64,000 nucleotides of DNA from an uncultured Polaribacter sp. (GTDB lineage Bacteria; Bacteroidota; Bacteroidia; Flavobacteriales; Flavobacteriaceae). Where the stretch lies: positions 149,691 through 213,690 of the forward strand of contig NZ_CANMVP010000003.1 of NCBI RefSeq assembly GCF_947501385.1. Reading direction: 5' to 3'. Shown here one piece after another: positions 1-9,216 of the stretch; the first letter of the stretch is position 1; each line of letters begins with the position of its first letter. A program made the translations under genes and the position numbers. The notes beneath the pieces are model-generated. The model saw only the letters and a program-made list of their open reading frames with translations, did no database searches and had not been told where the DNA came from.

Positions 1-2
1 AT

Positions 3-683
3 GGTTATAAAGTGGCGGGTATTTTTCAAACTCAAGAAGAGATAGATGTACTGAACGCTACATCACCAACAAATTTTTATCAACGGTCCGGGACAGCTCC
101 CGGTGATTTTAAATTTGTAGATGTTAACAATGATGGTGTTGTAAATGCAGAAGATGAAACCATACTGGGGCATGCCGCACCAGACATTTTTGGAGGATGG
201 AACAATACCATAAGCTTCGGTAATTTTGAGATTTCCGCACTATTCAATTTTAGCATAGGAAATACCATTACAAATCTTGGAAAAAGAACCGAATCCTTAT
301 TCTTTTGGGAAAGAACAAACTCCGGAAAAGGCGTTCTTAATGCATGGACACCAGAAAACACAGATACAAATGTACCACGTGTGGCATATAGAGACCCGAA
401 CAATAATAGGCGTTTGTCCGATTTTTTTATTGAAGATGGTTCCTTTTTAAAGTTGAAAAATATATTGCTCTCCTACAGATTAAGCCCTAAGCTATTAGCT
501 AAGTATGGTATTAAAAATGCCAGCATTTCGCTTTCGGCAAATAATGTATTCACAATTACGCCATATAGTGGTTTCGACCCTGAAATAAATGAAGACTATA
601 CAGATAATTTTGGGCAAGGGGTTGATATACAAAGCTACCCCAATTCAAGACAATTTATTGTAGGCATTAACTTAAACTTTTAA
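3..683 (+). CDS. SusC/RagA-family TonB-dependent outer-membrane transporter, C-terminal fragment
   Basis: This is the last ~226 residues of a SusC-type transporter. The frame is open to the left edge of the window, so the gene is cut by the window and is not naturally truncated. It reads GYKVAGIFQTQEEI at the edge, a typical SusC stretch, followed by an EF-hand-like DVNNDGVVNAEDE loop. The rest alternates beta strands and ends with an aromatic residue (final Phe), as expected for an outer-membrane barrel. The GTG at position 12 is internal, not a start. The SusD gene follows 4 bases later. By family, the pair imports a glycan or peptide across the outer membrane; the substrate cannot be told from this fragment. 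Confidence 0.93.
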   Translation, partial: GYKVAGIFQTQEEIDVLNATSPTNFYQRSGTAPGDFKFVDVNNDGVVNAEDETILGHAAPDIFGGWNNTISFGNFEISALFNFSIGNTITNLGKRTESLFFWERTNSGKGVLNAWTPENTDTNVPRVAYRDPNNNRRLSDFFIEDGSFLKLKNILLSYRLSPKLLAKYGIKNASISLSANNVFTITPYSGFDPEINEDYTDNFGQGVDIQSYPNSRQFIVGINLNF

Positions 684-687
684 GATC

Positions 688-2073
688 ATGAACTTATTTA
701 TAAAAAACGCAAAAATATTCATACTAGTTTTAACCGTGGGCTGCATGAGTTCCTGCGAACTTGTAAATGTTACCGATGTAGAACCCGTTTTTCAAATTTC
801 AGATGATAAGGTAATAACCAATATAGGGCAAGCTGAAGAGGTGCTTCAAGGCGCATACAGTTTCCTTATCGAGAGAACGTTGACAGGGTTTCCGTATATA
901 ACAACGTTACCAGGTATTTCCGGGTGGATGGGTTTAACCCAAGAATTAGGAGTTTCCGCAACTACGGAAGAATTTTTTAATAATAATGTATCGGCTGATA
1001 ATGCTGTTATAGACGACACATATCCTATACTCTACGAACTTATTAATAATGCAAATCACGTTATTTCCAAAACCGAATTGTTAACCACTACTGCGCCTAG
1101 AAAAAATGAAATTATTGCAGAAGCCAAGTTTTTAAGAGCCTTATCACACTTTTATTTGTTGCGTTTATTTGGTGAGTTTTTTGATGTGAGTTCGCCTTAC
1201 GGTGTGATTTTAAAAGAAACTCCCACATCTAATGTAAACCCACAACCCCGTGCTAGTGTTGAAGAAACATATCAATCTATTTTAAACGATTTAGATGATG
1301 CCATACAAAATGCTCCAGATTTTAGCACCACGCTTCATGCATCAAAAATTGCTGCAGAAGCCCTAAAAAGCAAAGTATTGTTGTATAAAAAAGAGTATAA
1401 TAATGCTGCGACACTGGCACTAAAAGTTATAAATTCGGGAGAGCGTAGTTTAGAAGACAGCTTTGGCGAAATCTTCACAAAAAAAATAGACAATCCATTA
1501 GAAGCTATTTTTCAAGCGTCTTATAATACTACTAGCGAGTCTAATGGCAAACAATTTTATTTTGCGGCACACTATGTAGTTTCCAACTATTATGTAGACC
1601 TAATATCTAGTGATGCACGCTTTAATGATGCCATTACATTCACTTCAAGCGGCGATATTAGAAACAAAAAATTTGTAGATCCGCTTAATGTTGATCGTAA
1701 TTCGCCCGATACTGAATATTTTTTAAGATTGGCAGAGGTTTATTTAATCTATTCAGAAGCTATTCTTAGAGGGAACAACAATATTGTGGCATCAAGTGAT
1801 GCTCTTAATGTAATTCGTGCTCGAAGTAATAATCCTTTAATACTAGCCAATAATAAAGCCGATTTATTAAAAGCTATCCGTATTGAAAAAATATTAGAAT
1901 TAGGTGCCGAAAGCGGCGAAGAATGGTATGACTTAGTGCGTTTTCACACAGAAGGGGATATAAATATTAATGACCACAAATCATTACCTTCAGAGAACCA
2001 TTTAATTTTGCCTTTGCCTGAGAAAACCATTATGGTTTCTGATGGTGTAATAAAACAAAACCCCGGCTACTAA
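688..2073 (+). CDS. SusD/RagB-family nutrient-binding outer-membrane lipoprotein
   Basis: A 461-residue surface lipoprotein that by family caps the SusC transporter and captures its ligand. The N-terminus is a lipoprotein signal with a hydrophobic core and Cys at residue 23 in GCMSSC. The middle holds SusD-like TPR helices (EAKFLRALSHFYLLRLFGEFF is typical) and the C-terminus has RIEKILELGAESGEEWYDLVRF, a hallmark of the family. Length is slightly below the usual 480-550. It starts 4 bases after the SusC stop, so the two are co-transcribed. Ligand unknown: no glycoside hydrolase or polysaccharide lyase lies to the right, and the left flank is outside the window. Confidence 0.95.
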   Translation: MNLFIKNAKIFILVLTVGCMSSCELVNVTDVEPVFQISDDKVITNIGQAEEVLQGAYSFLIERTLTGFPYITTLPGISGWMGLTQELGVSATTEEFFNNNVSADNAVIDDTYPILYELINNANHVISKTELLTTTAPRKNEIIAEAKFLRALSHFYLLRLFGEFFDVSSPYGVILKETPTSNVNPQPRASVEETYQSILNDLDDAIQNAPDFSTTLHASKIAAEALKSKVLLYKKEYNNAATLALKVINSGERSLEDSFGEIFTKKIDNPLEAIFQASYNTTSESNGKQFYFAAHYVVSNYYVDLISSDARFNDAITFTSSGDIRNKKFVDPLNVDRNSPDTEYFLRLAEVYLIYSEAILRGNNNIVASSDALNVIRARSNNPLILANNKADLLKAIRIEKILELGAESGEEWYDLVRFHTEGDININDHKSLPSENHLILPLPEKTIMVSDGVIKQNPGY

Positions 2074-2106
2074 AGTTTAATTTTTATATGATAAACCCAT
2101 AATAGT

Positions 2107-3489
2107 ATGAAAAAAATAATATATCTAATAACCATTGCCGTAGTTGCTTTCTCTTGTAAAGAGGAAGTTCCTCGTACTATAAATTATACAATAATAGCAG
2201 GGCAAATTAAGAACAAGACAAATGACAAAATATCTATTAGAAGTTTTGATGGGATTTATGAAGTTGCGCTTAAAATAGAAAACAATGGAAGTTTTATGGA
2301 TACACTTAAAATGGATACAGGACATTATATGCTTAAAAGCGGAAGAAACAGGGCTACTATTTACCTTGTAAAAGGGCATGACATCACGATAGAATACGAT
2401 GCTGAGAGCTTTGAAAATACATTGCGTTTTTCAGGCAAGGAATCAAAAATAAACACCTATTTGTTAGAAAAACAGAAAGCTGAAAAACAAATAATAAAAC
2501 AAAGTGAGGCTTTTTTTAAATTACCTGAGGCTGAATACAAGCATAAACTCGACACTATAAAACTTACTTTAACCAATTTGCTTTCTATTACTAAAGGTCT
2601 TCCAGAAGACTATAAAATAAAAGAAAAAAGAAACATTCAATATTCTTATCTAGTAAATTTGAAAGAGTATGAATTCGCTCATCGTTACTTTACTAAAAAC
2701 GATACTTTTAAAGTAAGCAACCATTTTTTAAAAGAATTAGAAGGTTTGCCCTACACTAGCGAAGAAGATTTTTTGTTTTCAAAAGATTACAAAAGCCTCG
2801 TGTTGTTTCATTTTTCAGAAAAGATTATAGCATTGGCAGAAAAAGATACTATTCCAATATACCAAGCAATTGTTAAGACGGCAAATACGATTAAAAATGA
2901 TACGATTAAAAACGCAGTTTTATACGTAAATACGAATCGATACCTTTCTAAAACAGAACATTTAGAAAAACTTTATACTGCTTTTATTTCTGCCTCAACC
3001 AACACACGGTATAAGCAAAAAATCACAAAACTGTATAATCAACTATTGCCGCTTGCTAAAGGTCAACCATCGCCAGTGTTTACCAATTACAAAAATCATG
3101 CTGGAGGTACAACGTCTTTAACCGATTTAAAAGGGAAATATGTCTACATCGATGTATGGGCCACATGGTGCGCGCCTTGTAAAGAAGAAATTCCATTTTT
3201 GCAACGCATTGAAAAAGAGTATCATGATAGAAAAATTGAATTTGTAAGTATTTCCGTAGATCAGCAAAAAGATAAAGACAAATGGAGAAATATGGTTAAA
3301 GAAAAAGAACTGAGCGGTATTCAATTGTTTGCAGATAATAACTTTAAATCCAAATTTGTTAAGGATTATAAAATTCAAGGCATTCCTCGATTCATTCTTT
3401 TAGATTCACAAGGTAATATTGTAAGTGCCGATGCGCCTAGACCCTCAGAAGAAGAATTGATCAAATTGTTTGATGAATTAGGTATTTAA
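2107..3489 (+). CDS. TlpA/ResA-like thioredoxin-fold lipoprotein
   Basis: A 460-residue envelope protein. It has a lipoprotein signal ending at Cys17 (VAFSC), an N-terminal beta-rich domain (about 25-120) like the DUF4369 region often fused to these proteins, a helical linker, and a C-terminal thioredoxin domain (about 315-460). The redox motif WCAPC is at 354-358 and a cis-Pro loop lies in QGIPRFILLD. By family it is a periplasm-facing thiol-disulfide oxidoreductase that keeps envelope cysteines reduced. It starts 33 bases after susD and is followed by a strong terminator, so it probably ends the SusCD transcript. The link to the transporter is positional only. Confidence 0.88.
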   Translation: MKKIIYLITIAVVAFSCKEEVPRTINYTIIAGQIKNKTNDKISIRSFDGIYEVALKIENNGSFMDTLKMDTGHYMLKSGRNRATIYLVKGHDITIEYDAESFENTLRFSGKESKINTYLLEKQKAEKQIIKQSEAFFKLPEAEYKHKLDTIKLTLTNLLSITKGLPEDYKIKEKRNIQYSYLVNLKEYEFAHRYFTKNDTFKVSNHFLKELEGLPYTSEEDFLFSKDYKSLVLFHFSEKIIALAEKDTIPIYQAIVKTANTIKNDTIKNAVLYVNTNRYLSKTEHLEKLYTAFISASTNTRYKQKITKLYNQLLPLAKGQPSPVFTNYKNHAGGTTSLTDLKGKYVYIDVWATWCAPCKEEIPFLQRIEKEYHDRKIEFVSISVDQQKDKDKWRNMVKEKELSGIQLFADNNFKSKFVKDYKIQGIPRFILLDSQGNIVSADAPRPSEEELIKLFDELGI

Positions 3490-3631
3490 TTTTGATTTTA
3501 AAAGAATTTCTGAGTCAATATCATGGATTAGAAAATCATGATTCTTATCTTTATTAACCTACGCCATACAAAACATTTTAAATCCATAAAAGAACTATGT
3601 TATAGATGGATTATTGTCGGATTTCTGGAAT

Positions 3632-3671
3632 AAAAAAGGCTGTCTGAAAATATTTTCAGACAGCCTTTTTT
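3632..3671. terminator. Bidirectional intrinsic terminator, perfect 40-base palindrome
   Basis: The 40 bases are an exact inverted repeat: A-tract, GGCTGTCTGAAAAT, its complement, T-tract. It lies between the convergent TlpA-like gene (+) and sod gene (-) and supplies a U-tract in both directions. The arm AGGCTGTCTGAAAA recurs in the tRNA-Arg terminator at the right end of the window. Confidence 0.9.
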
Positions 3672-3691
3672 ATAGAGCTAAAGCTAGATTA

Positions 3692-4300
3692 TTATTTAGC
3701 TTCTACGTATCTTTTTTCAACTTCATTCCAGTTGATCACTTTAAAGAAAGCATCAATATAATCTGGTCTTCTGTTTTGGTAGTGTAAATAATAAGCATGT
3801 TCCCAAACATCTAAACCTAAAATAGGAGTTCCTCCACATGAAACACCAGGCATTAAAGGATTGTCTTGATTTGGTGTAGAACAAACTTCTACTTTTCCTC
3901 CAGGATGCACACATAACCAAGCCCAACCAGAACCAAATTGTGTTGCAGCAGCTTTAGAAAAAGCTTCCATAAATGCTTCTTTAGACCCATAAGCAGCTTC
4001 AATAGCATCTTTTAATTCTCCAGAAAGATATCCTTTATCTTCAGGATTCATCACTTTCCAAAATAAAGAGTGATTGTAAAAACCACCACCATTATTTCTT
4101 ACAGCACTATTGCTCATGTCTAAATTTGTAAGAATATCTTCAATAGATTTTCCTTCTAAATTAGTTCCTTCTATTGCTCCGTTTAATTTTGTTGTATATC
4201 CATTATGATGTTTGCTATGGTGAATTTCCATAGTTCTTGCATCTATATTAGGTTCTAATGCATCATACGCATAGTCTAATTCTGGTAATTGAAAAGCCAT
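3692..4300 (-). CDS. sodA: Superoxide dismutase, Mn-type by sequence
   Basis: A 202-residue Fe/Mn superoxide dismutase converting superoxide to O2 and H2O2 in the cytoplasm. The metal ligands are His27, His77, Asp164 and His168 (DVWEHAYY). The residues that usually separate Mn from Fe enzymes point to manganese: Gly-Gly-Gly before the second ligand (NNGGGFYNH) and Gln in [10 protein letters not shown]. The GSGWAWL active-site signature is present. No signal peptide. It is monocistronic, with an AT-rich upstream region and the shared palindromic terminator downstream. Metal use by these enzymes can be cambialistic, so the Mn call is a sequence inference. Confidence 0.95.
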   Translation of the reverse strand: MAFQLPELDYAYDALEPNIDARTMEIHHSKHHNGYTTKLNGAIEGTNLEGKSIEDILTNLDMSNSAVRNNGGGFYNHSLFWKVMNPEDKGYLSGELKDAIEAAYGSKEAFMEAFSKAAATQFGSGWAWLCVHPGGKVEVCSTPNQDNPLMPGVSCGGTPILGLDVWEHAYYLHYQNRRPDYIDAFFKVINWNEVEKRYVEAK

Positions 4301-4411
4301 TTTTTTAGATTTTAAAAGTTAGTATCATTTTTATTCATGTAAATTTACTCAATATGTAACAATTCCCCAAAAGATTAAGCTTTTGTTAACTTATAACAGT
4401 ATAAAGAGTTC

Positions 4412-5422
4412 TTATTCTTTAAAATTACGCATAAACTCTTCTGCTTTTTCTACCATTTTTTTACTTCCACAAATAAAAGGTACTCTTTGATGTAATTCTG
4501 TAGGTTCAACTTCCATTGTTCTTGTAAAACCATCTGAAGATTTTCCGTTGGCTTGTTCAGCAATAAATGCAATAGGACTGCACTCATATAATAAACGTAA
4601 TTTTCCTTCAGGGTTTTTGGTGCTTTTTGGATACATATAGATGCCACCTTTGATCATATTTCTATGAAAATCTGAAACCAAAGAACCAATGTATCTACTC
4701 GTATACGGTCTGTTATCTTCTTCTGCCTGACAATATTTTATATATTTTTTGATTCCTTCAGGAAAATCTAAATAGTTTCCTTCATTTACAGAATAAATTT
4801 GTCCGTCTTCTGGAAATGTCATGTTTGGGTGTGATAAATACCAACTTCCCAAAGCAGGGTTTAAGGTAAAACCATTTACGCCTTTTCCTGTTGTATACAC
4901 CAACATCGTAGAAGTTCCATAAACCACATAACCAGCAGCCACTTGTTTGTCACCTTTTTGTAAAAAATCTTTTAATTCAACTGGGGTCCCCACAGGCGTA
5001 ATTCTTCTAAAAATAGAAAAAATGGTTCCTACAGAAACATTTACATCAATATTAGATGAACCATCTAAAGGATCCATTAAAACTACATATTTGTTTTGGT
5101 GATTTTCATCTTGACTATTAATCACTATAAAATTATCTTCTTCTTCACTAGCAATACCACAAACAATATTTCTATCGGTAAGTGTTCTAATAAAAACTTC
5201 ATTGGCATAGACATCTAACTTTTGCTGGTCTTCGCCTTGAATGTTGGTGTCGCCCGCAGCCCCAGTTATATCTACCAAACCTGCTTTGTTAACTTCATGA
5301 TTTACTACTTTAGCAGCCAATCTAATGGAGTTTAACAATCTAGAAAGTTCTCCTGAAGAATATTTAAAATCTTCTTGATTTTCAATAATAAATTCACCTA
5401 AAGTTTGATTTTTTCTAGCCAT
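4412..5422 (-). CDS. fbp: Class I fructose-1,6-bisphosphatase
   Basis: A 336-residue enzyme of gluconeogenesis that hydrolyses fructose 1,6-bisphosphate to fructose 6-phosphate and phosphate. The metal-binding signature [20 protein letters not shown] lies around residues 117-136, and the substrate region [25 protein letters not shown] is near the C-terminus. Length matches the bacterial class I family. The start [12 protein letters not shown] fits family N-termini. It is transcribed on the minus strand, 111 bases upstream of sod, and diverges from the acetyltransferase gene. Confidence 0.97.
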   Translation of the reverse strand: MARKNQTLGEFIIENQEDFKYSSGELSRLLNSIRLAAKVVNHEVNKAGLVDITGAAGDTNIQGEDQQKLDVYANEVFIRTLTDRNIVCGIASEEEDNFIVINSQDENHQNKYVVLMDPLDGSSNIDVNVSVGTIFSIFRRITPVGTPVELKDFLQKGDKQVAAGYVVYGTSTMLVYTTGKGVNGFTLNPALGSWYLSHPNMTFPEDGQIYSVNEGNYLDFPEGIKKYIKYCQAEEDNRPYTSRYIGSLVSDFHRNMIKGGIYMYPKSTKNPEGKLRLLYECSPIAFIAEQANGKSSDGFTRTMEVEPTELHQRVPFICGSKKMVEKAEEFMRNFKE

Positions 5423-5567
5423 ATTTAGTTTATCGTTTGCTTTTCACAAAGATGCTATTTTTTTTAAACTATTCTACCCTTTAGCGTCTTTTAAAAGGAT
5501 ATTAATCTGTATTTCTTTAAAATTTTTAAACAAATCATAAAGAACTGTCTAAAATATCAAAAGATTT

Positions 5568-5595
5568 TTGGCTGATATCAAAAAAACTATCTTTG
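5568..5595 (+). promoter_or_regulatory. Bacteroidetes-type promoter of the acetyltransferase-aspartate kinase pair
   Basis: TTG at 5568-5570, a 17-base spacer and TATCTTTG at 5588-5595 match the sigma-ABfr consensus TTG-N17-23-TAnnTTTG exactly. The predicted RNA starts about a dozen bases before the ATG at 5614. Confidence 0.7.
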
Positions 5596-5613
5596 ACACA
5601 AATTTAGAAAAAA

Positions 5614-6093
5614 ATGAGTTTTACCATTAGAAAAGGAGAAGCAAAAGATGTAACAGCTGTCTTTGAATTAATTACAGAATTGGCAGTTTTTGAAAAAGAA
5701 CCAAAAGCGGTAGAAATTACTGCAGAAGATTTGTTGAAAGATGGTTTTTCTGAAAACCCTAAGTTTCAATTATTTGTTGCAGAACAAGATGCTAAAATTA
5801 TTGGAATCGCACTTTTTTATGAACGCTACTCTACTTGGAAAGGCAAAACCATTCATTTAGAAGATTTAATTGTAACCAAAAGCAAACAAAAAATTGGTGC
5901 AGGAAAAGCATTGTATACAGCGGTTTTAAAATATGCACACGACAATAATTTTAATAGAGTAGATTGGGAAGTGATCGATTGGAATACCAACGCGATAGAT
6001 TTTTACACAAGCACAGGAGCCACGTATATGAACGATTGGTCTGTTGTGAAAATGAGCAAAGAAAACTTAGCAAAATTTATTCAAAATAATTAA
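5614..6093 (+). CDS. GNAT-family N-acetyltransferase, diamine/thialysine acetyltransferase-like
   Basis: A 159-residue cytoplasmic GNAT protein. The order of motifs, with FYERYSTWKGKTIHLEDLIV, then the acetyl-CoA loop QKIGAGKALY and then DWNTNAIDFYTSTGA, resembles the spermidine/thialysine N-acetyltransferase (SSAT) group, so an amine substrate is likely. It has its own promoter and is followed after 2 bases by aspartate kinase, so both share a transcript. The exact amine acetylated is not predictable here. Confidence 0.85.
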   Translation: MSFTIRKGEAKDVTAVFELITELAVFEKEPKAVEITAEDLLKDGFSENPKFQLFVAEQDAKIIGIALFYERYSTWKGKTIHLEDLIVTKSKQKIGAGKALYTAVLKYAHDNNFNRVDWEVIDWNTNAIDFYTSTGATYMNDWSVVKMSKENLAKFIQNN

Positions 6094-6095
6094 AA

Positions 6096-7349
6096 ATGAA
6101 GATTTTTAAATTTGGTGGCGCCTCTATTAAAGATGCAGCAGGCGTAAAAAATGTTGCAAATATTTTACAAAGTGAAGGCACAGAAAATACCCTAGTTGTA
6201 ATTTCTGCAATGGGTAAAATTACAAATGCTTTTGAAGAGGTCATAGATGCTTATTACAACAAGACAGATAAATTGTCTGAAAATTTAGGTGTTATTGAAG
6301 ATTATCATAAAAGCCTCATGAAGGTTTTGTTTGATAAAGAGGATGAAATTTACAAAGAAATTGATATCCTTTTGGGAGAACTGAGTTGGTTTTTGGCGAG
6401 AAATACTTCACAAAGATTTAATTATGTGTATGATCAAATTATCTGTTTCGGAGAATTGTTATCCACCAAAATAGTAAGCGCATATTTAACTAAAATTAAC
6501 GTAGAAAACAATTGGTTCGACGTAAGAAACTATATAAAAACCGATAGTAATTATAGAGATGCAAAAGTAAACTGGGAATTGACCCAAGATATTATCAGTG
6601 CAAAATTAGACGCTTCCAAATTAAATATTACACAAGGTTTTATTGCTGCAAATGATACAGAAAATACAACTACATTAGGTAGAGAAGGTTCTGATTATAC
6701 CGCAGGAATTTTTGCCTATTGCTTAAATGCAGAAAACGTAACTATTTGGAAAGATGTTCCAGGCGTTTTAAATGCAGATCCAAGAGTTTTCGAGGAAACT
6801 ACTTTATTAGAGCAAATTTCTTACGAAGAAGCTATTGAAATGGCGTTTTATGGTGCTTCTGTAATTCACCCAAAAACTTTACAACCTTTAGAAAATAAAG
6901 AGATTCCACTGTTGGTGCGTTCTTTTATAAATCCCAAAGAAACAGGTACAAAAGTAACCAAAGGTACAAGGTTGGTACCTTATATTCCTTGTTTTATTGT
7001 AAAGAAAGATCAAATTTTGGTGTCAATTTCTGCTTTGGATTTTTCTTTTATGGTAGAAAATAATATCAGTTATATTTTTAAGAAATTGCATGATTATCAG
7101 CTGAAAGTAAACTTAATTCAGAATTCTGCGATTAGTTTTTCTGTTTGTATTGACAATAAATTTAAGAAGTTTGATGCTTTTTACAACGAGTTAAAAAAAC
7201 AGTTTAAAATTGAGGTTCAAAAAGGAGTAGATTTATATACTGTTCGTCATTTTGATGATAAAGCCATTGTTAGCATAGAAGAAAAAGGCACCTCTTTATT
7301 AACCCAAGTAAATAAAGAAACAATTCAGATAGTTTTAGCAACAAATTAA
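6096..7349 (+). CDS. Aspartate kinase (monofunctional)
   Basis: A 417-residue kinase making aspartyl phosphate, the entry step to Lys, Thr and Met. The nucleotide motif KFGGASI at 5-11 is the KFGG(T/S)S signature with Ala in place of Thr. The region TTLGREGSDYTAGIFAY and then IWKDVPGVLNADPRVF is diagnostic of the family. The last ~110 residues look like ACT domains, the usual site of feedback control. No homoserine dehydrogenase is fused. It begins 2 bases after the acetyltransferase gene. Confidence 0.9.
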   Translation: MKIFKFGGASIKDAAGVKNVANILQSEGTENTLVVISAMGKITNAFEEVIDAYYNKTDKLSENLGVIEDYHKSLMKVLFDKEDEIYKEIDILLGELSWFLARNTSQRFNYVYDQIICFGELLSTKIVSAYLTKINVENNWFDVRNYIKTDSNYRDAKVNWELTQDIISAKLDASKLNITQGFIAANDTENTTTLGREGSDYTAGIFAYCLNAENVTIWKDVPGVLNADPRVFEETTLLEQISYEEAIEMAFYGASVIHPKTLQPLENKEIPLLVRSFINPKETGTKVTKGTRLVPYIPCFIVKKDQILVSISALDFSFMVENNISYIFKKLHDYQLKVNLIQNSAISFSVCIDNKFKKFDAFYNELKKQFKIEVQKGVDLYTVRHFDDKAIVSIEEKGTSLLTQVNKETIQIVLATN

Positions 7350-7352
7350 TAA

Positions 7353-7380
7353 TTGCTTGCTTCTTTTTTTAGTATTTTTG
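7353..7380 (+). promoter_or_regulatory. Bacteroidetes-type promoter upstream of the aminolipid acyltransferase
   Basis: TTG at 7353-7355, a 17-base spacer and TATTTTTG at 7373-7380 match TTG-N17-23-TAnnTTTG. It begins 3 bases after the aspartate kinase stop and 50 bases before the ATG at 7403, implying separate transcription of the next gene. Confidence 0.65.
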
Positions 7381-7402
7381 CAGTTAGGTCTAATAGTAAT
7401 TT

Positions 7403-9208
7403 ATGGCATTAGTAACATCTAAGGAAATTGCACAAGTAATTGGTTTACAAAAGTTTGGTTTCTTGGGAACTTTTGTGGGTTGGATTTTGTTAAGAATTCT
7501 TCGTATCTCATCCATCAATAGGATTTATGAAAAAAATAAAAACAAATCTGATTTAGATTTTTTAAATGGGGTTTTAGACGATTGTCATATCCAATTTGAA
7601 ATTCCAGAAGAAGACTTAAAAAGAATTCCAAAAGAGGGTGCTTTTATTACCGTTTCTAACCATCCTTTAGGAGGAATTGATGGCATTTTATTGTTAAAAT
7701 TACTCATTGAGAAAAGAGCAGATTATAAAATAATTGCCAATTTTTTACTCCACAGAATAGCGCCTTTAAAACCTTATGTAATGCCTGTAAATCCTTTTGA
7801 AAGAAGAAAGGATGCAAAATCTAGTGTTGCAGGTATTAAAAGTGCTTTGTTGCATTTGCAAGAAGGAAAACCTCTAGGTATTTTTCCCGCAGGTGAAGTG
7901 TCTACTTATAAAGACGGCAAATTAAAAGTAGACAAACCATGGGAAGATGGCGCAGTTCGTTTAATTAAAAAAGCAAATGTTCCTGTAATTCCTATTTATT
8001 TCCATGCAAAGAATAGTCGTTTGTTTTATTTTTTATCTAAAATCTCAGATACGCTAAGAACGGCAAAATTACCCTCAGAAGTTATTTCTCGAAATGGTAA
8101 AGTGGTAAAAGTAAGAATTGGAAAACCTATATCTGTTAAAGATCAAGATGCATACAAAGACCTATCTTCTTTTTACGAATTCATTCGGAAAAAAACGTAT
8201 ATGTTGGCAAATCCTTTTGAGAAGGCGCACAAATTAATTTCTACTCAAAATATTAAAATAAAAAAACCGGCAAAAAAAATAACGCCACAAAGAAATACAG
8301 ATTTATTTATCAAAGAAGTAACTGCTTTAAGAGCCAAAGATGGCAGACTTCTGGAAAGTAAAAATTACGAAGTGTTTTTTGCGAATGCCAAAGACATTCC
8401 TAATATTTTACATGAAATAGGCAGATTGCGCGAAATAACATTTAGAGATGTTGGTGAAGGGACAAATAAAGCGATCGATTTAGATGTGTATGACAAGTAT
8501 TATTACCATCTATTTTTGTGGGATCGAGAAGCCAATTGCTTAGTTGGTGCTTATCGCATGGGGCTTGGAAAAGAAATTTATAAAAAATACGGAATCAATG
8601 GTTTTTATATTCAGACTTTGTTTAGAATTGAGCCTGAATTGTATCAGATGATGGAAAACACGATAGAGATGGGTCGTGCTTTTATTATTGGCGAATACCA
8701 ACAAAAACCGATGCCTTTATTTTTATTGTGGAAAGGAATTGTACATGTAACCTTACGACACCCAGAATATAAGTATTTAATGGGTGGCGTGTCTATTAGC
8801 AATCAGTTTTCAGATTTCTCAAAATCTTTAATGATCGAGTTTATGAAATCTCATTACTACGATCCTTATATTGCGCAATACATTCAACCTAAAAAAGAGT
8901 ACAAAGTAAAACTAAAAGATGGTGATAAAGATTTTGTATTTGATGCTTCGAAAGCAGACATGCAAAAGTTCGATAAAATTATTGATGAAATTGAACCAGG
9001 CGCGTTAAGAATTCCGGTTTTAATTAAAAAGTATGTCAAGCAAAATGCACGTTTGGTGGCTTTTAATGTAGACCCGAAATTTAACAATGCTGTAGATGGA
9101 TTAATGTATATTAAAGTGGCAGACATTCCAGAAAGTACTGTAAAACCTGTGATGGAAGAATTTCAAGCAGAGTTAGAGCGAAAAGCTACAGAATTGCAAA
9201 ATAAATAA
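7403..9208 (+). CDS. olsF: Bifunctional acyltransferase fusion, OlsF-like aminolipid synthase
   Basis: A 601-residue two-domain protein. The N-terminal half (about 60-270) is a PlsC-type glycerolipid acyltransferase with NHPLGGID at 86-93 and FPAGEVS near 160. Here five residues separate the catalytic His and Asp, one more than in the usual HX4D. The C-terminal half (about 300-520) is a GNAT/hemolysin-like N-acyltransferase (LREITFRDVGEG, then LVGAYRMG, then EMGRAF), the OlsB type. In family knowledge, such fusions (OlsF, described from Serratia and Flavobacterium) first N-acylate and then O-acylate ornithine. In Bacteroidota related enzymes use glycine. The amino acid used here is unresolved, so the symbol is provisional. 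Confidence 0.75.
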   Translation: MALVTSKEIAQVIGLQKFGFLGTFVGWILLRILRISSINRIYEKNKNKSDLDFLNGVLDDCHIQFEIPEEDLKRIPKEGAFITVSNHPLGGIDGILLLKLLIEKRADYKIIANFLLHRIAPLKPYVMPVNPFERRKDAKSSVAGIKSALLHLQEGKPLGIFPAGEVSTYKDGKLKVDKPWEDGAVRLIKKANVPVIPIYFHAKNSRLFYFLSKISDTLRTAKLPSEVISRNGKVVKVRIGKPISVKDQDAYKDLSSFYEFIRKKTYMLANPFEKAHKLISTQNIKIKKPAKKITPQRNTDLFIKEVTALRAKDGRLLESKNYEVFFANAKDIPNILHEIGRLREITFRDVGEGTNKAIDLDVYDKYYYHLFLWDREANCLVGAYRMGLGKEIYKKYGINGFYIQTLFRIEPELYQMMENTIEMGRAFIIGEYQQKPMPLFLLWKGIVHVTLRHPEYKYLMGGVSISNQFSDFSKSLMIEFMKSHYYDPYIAQYIQPKKEYKVKLKDGDKDFVFDASKADMQKFDKIIDEIEPGALRIPVLIKKYVKQNARLVAFNVDPKFNNAVDGLMYIKVADIPESTVKPVMEEFQAELERKATELQNK

Positions 9209-9216
9209 ATTTCTAT

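Noticed and set aside
12..14. GTG as start of the first gene
   Set aside because: The same frame is open to the window edge and encodes SusC-like sequence (GYKV) before it; this is a cut gene, not a GTG start.
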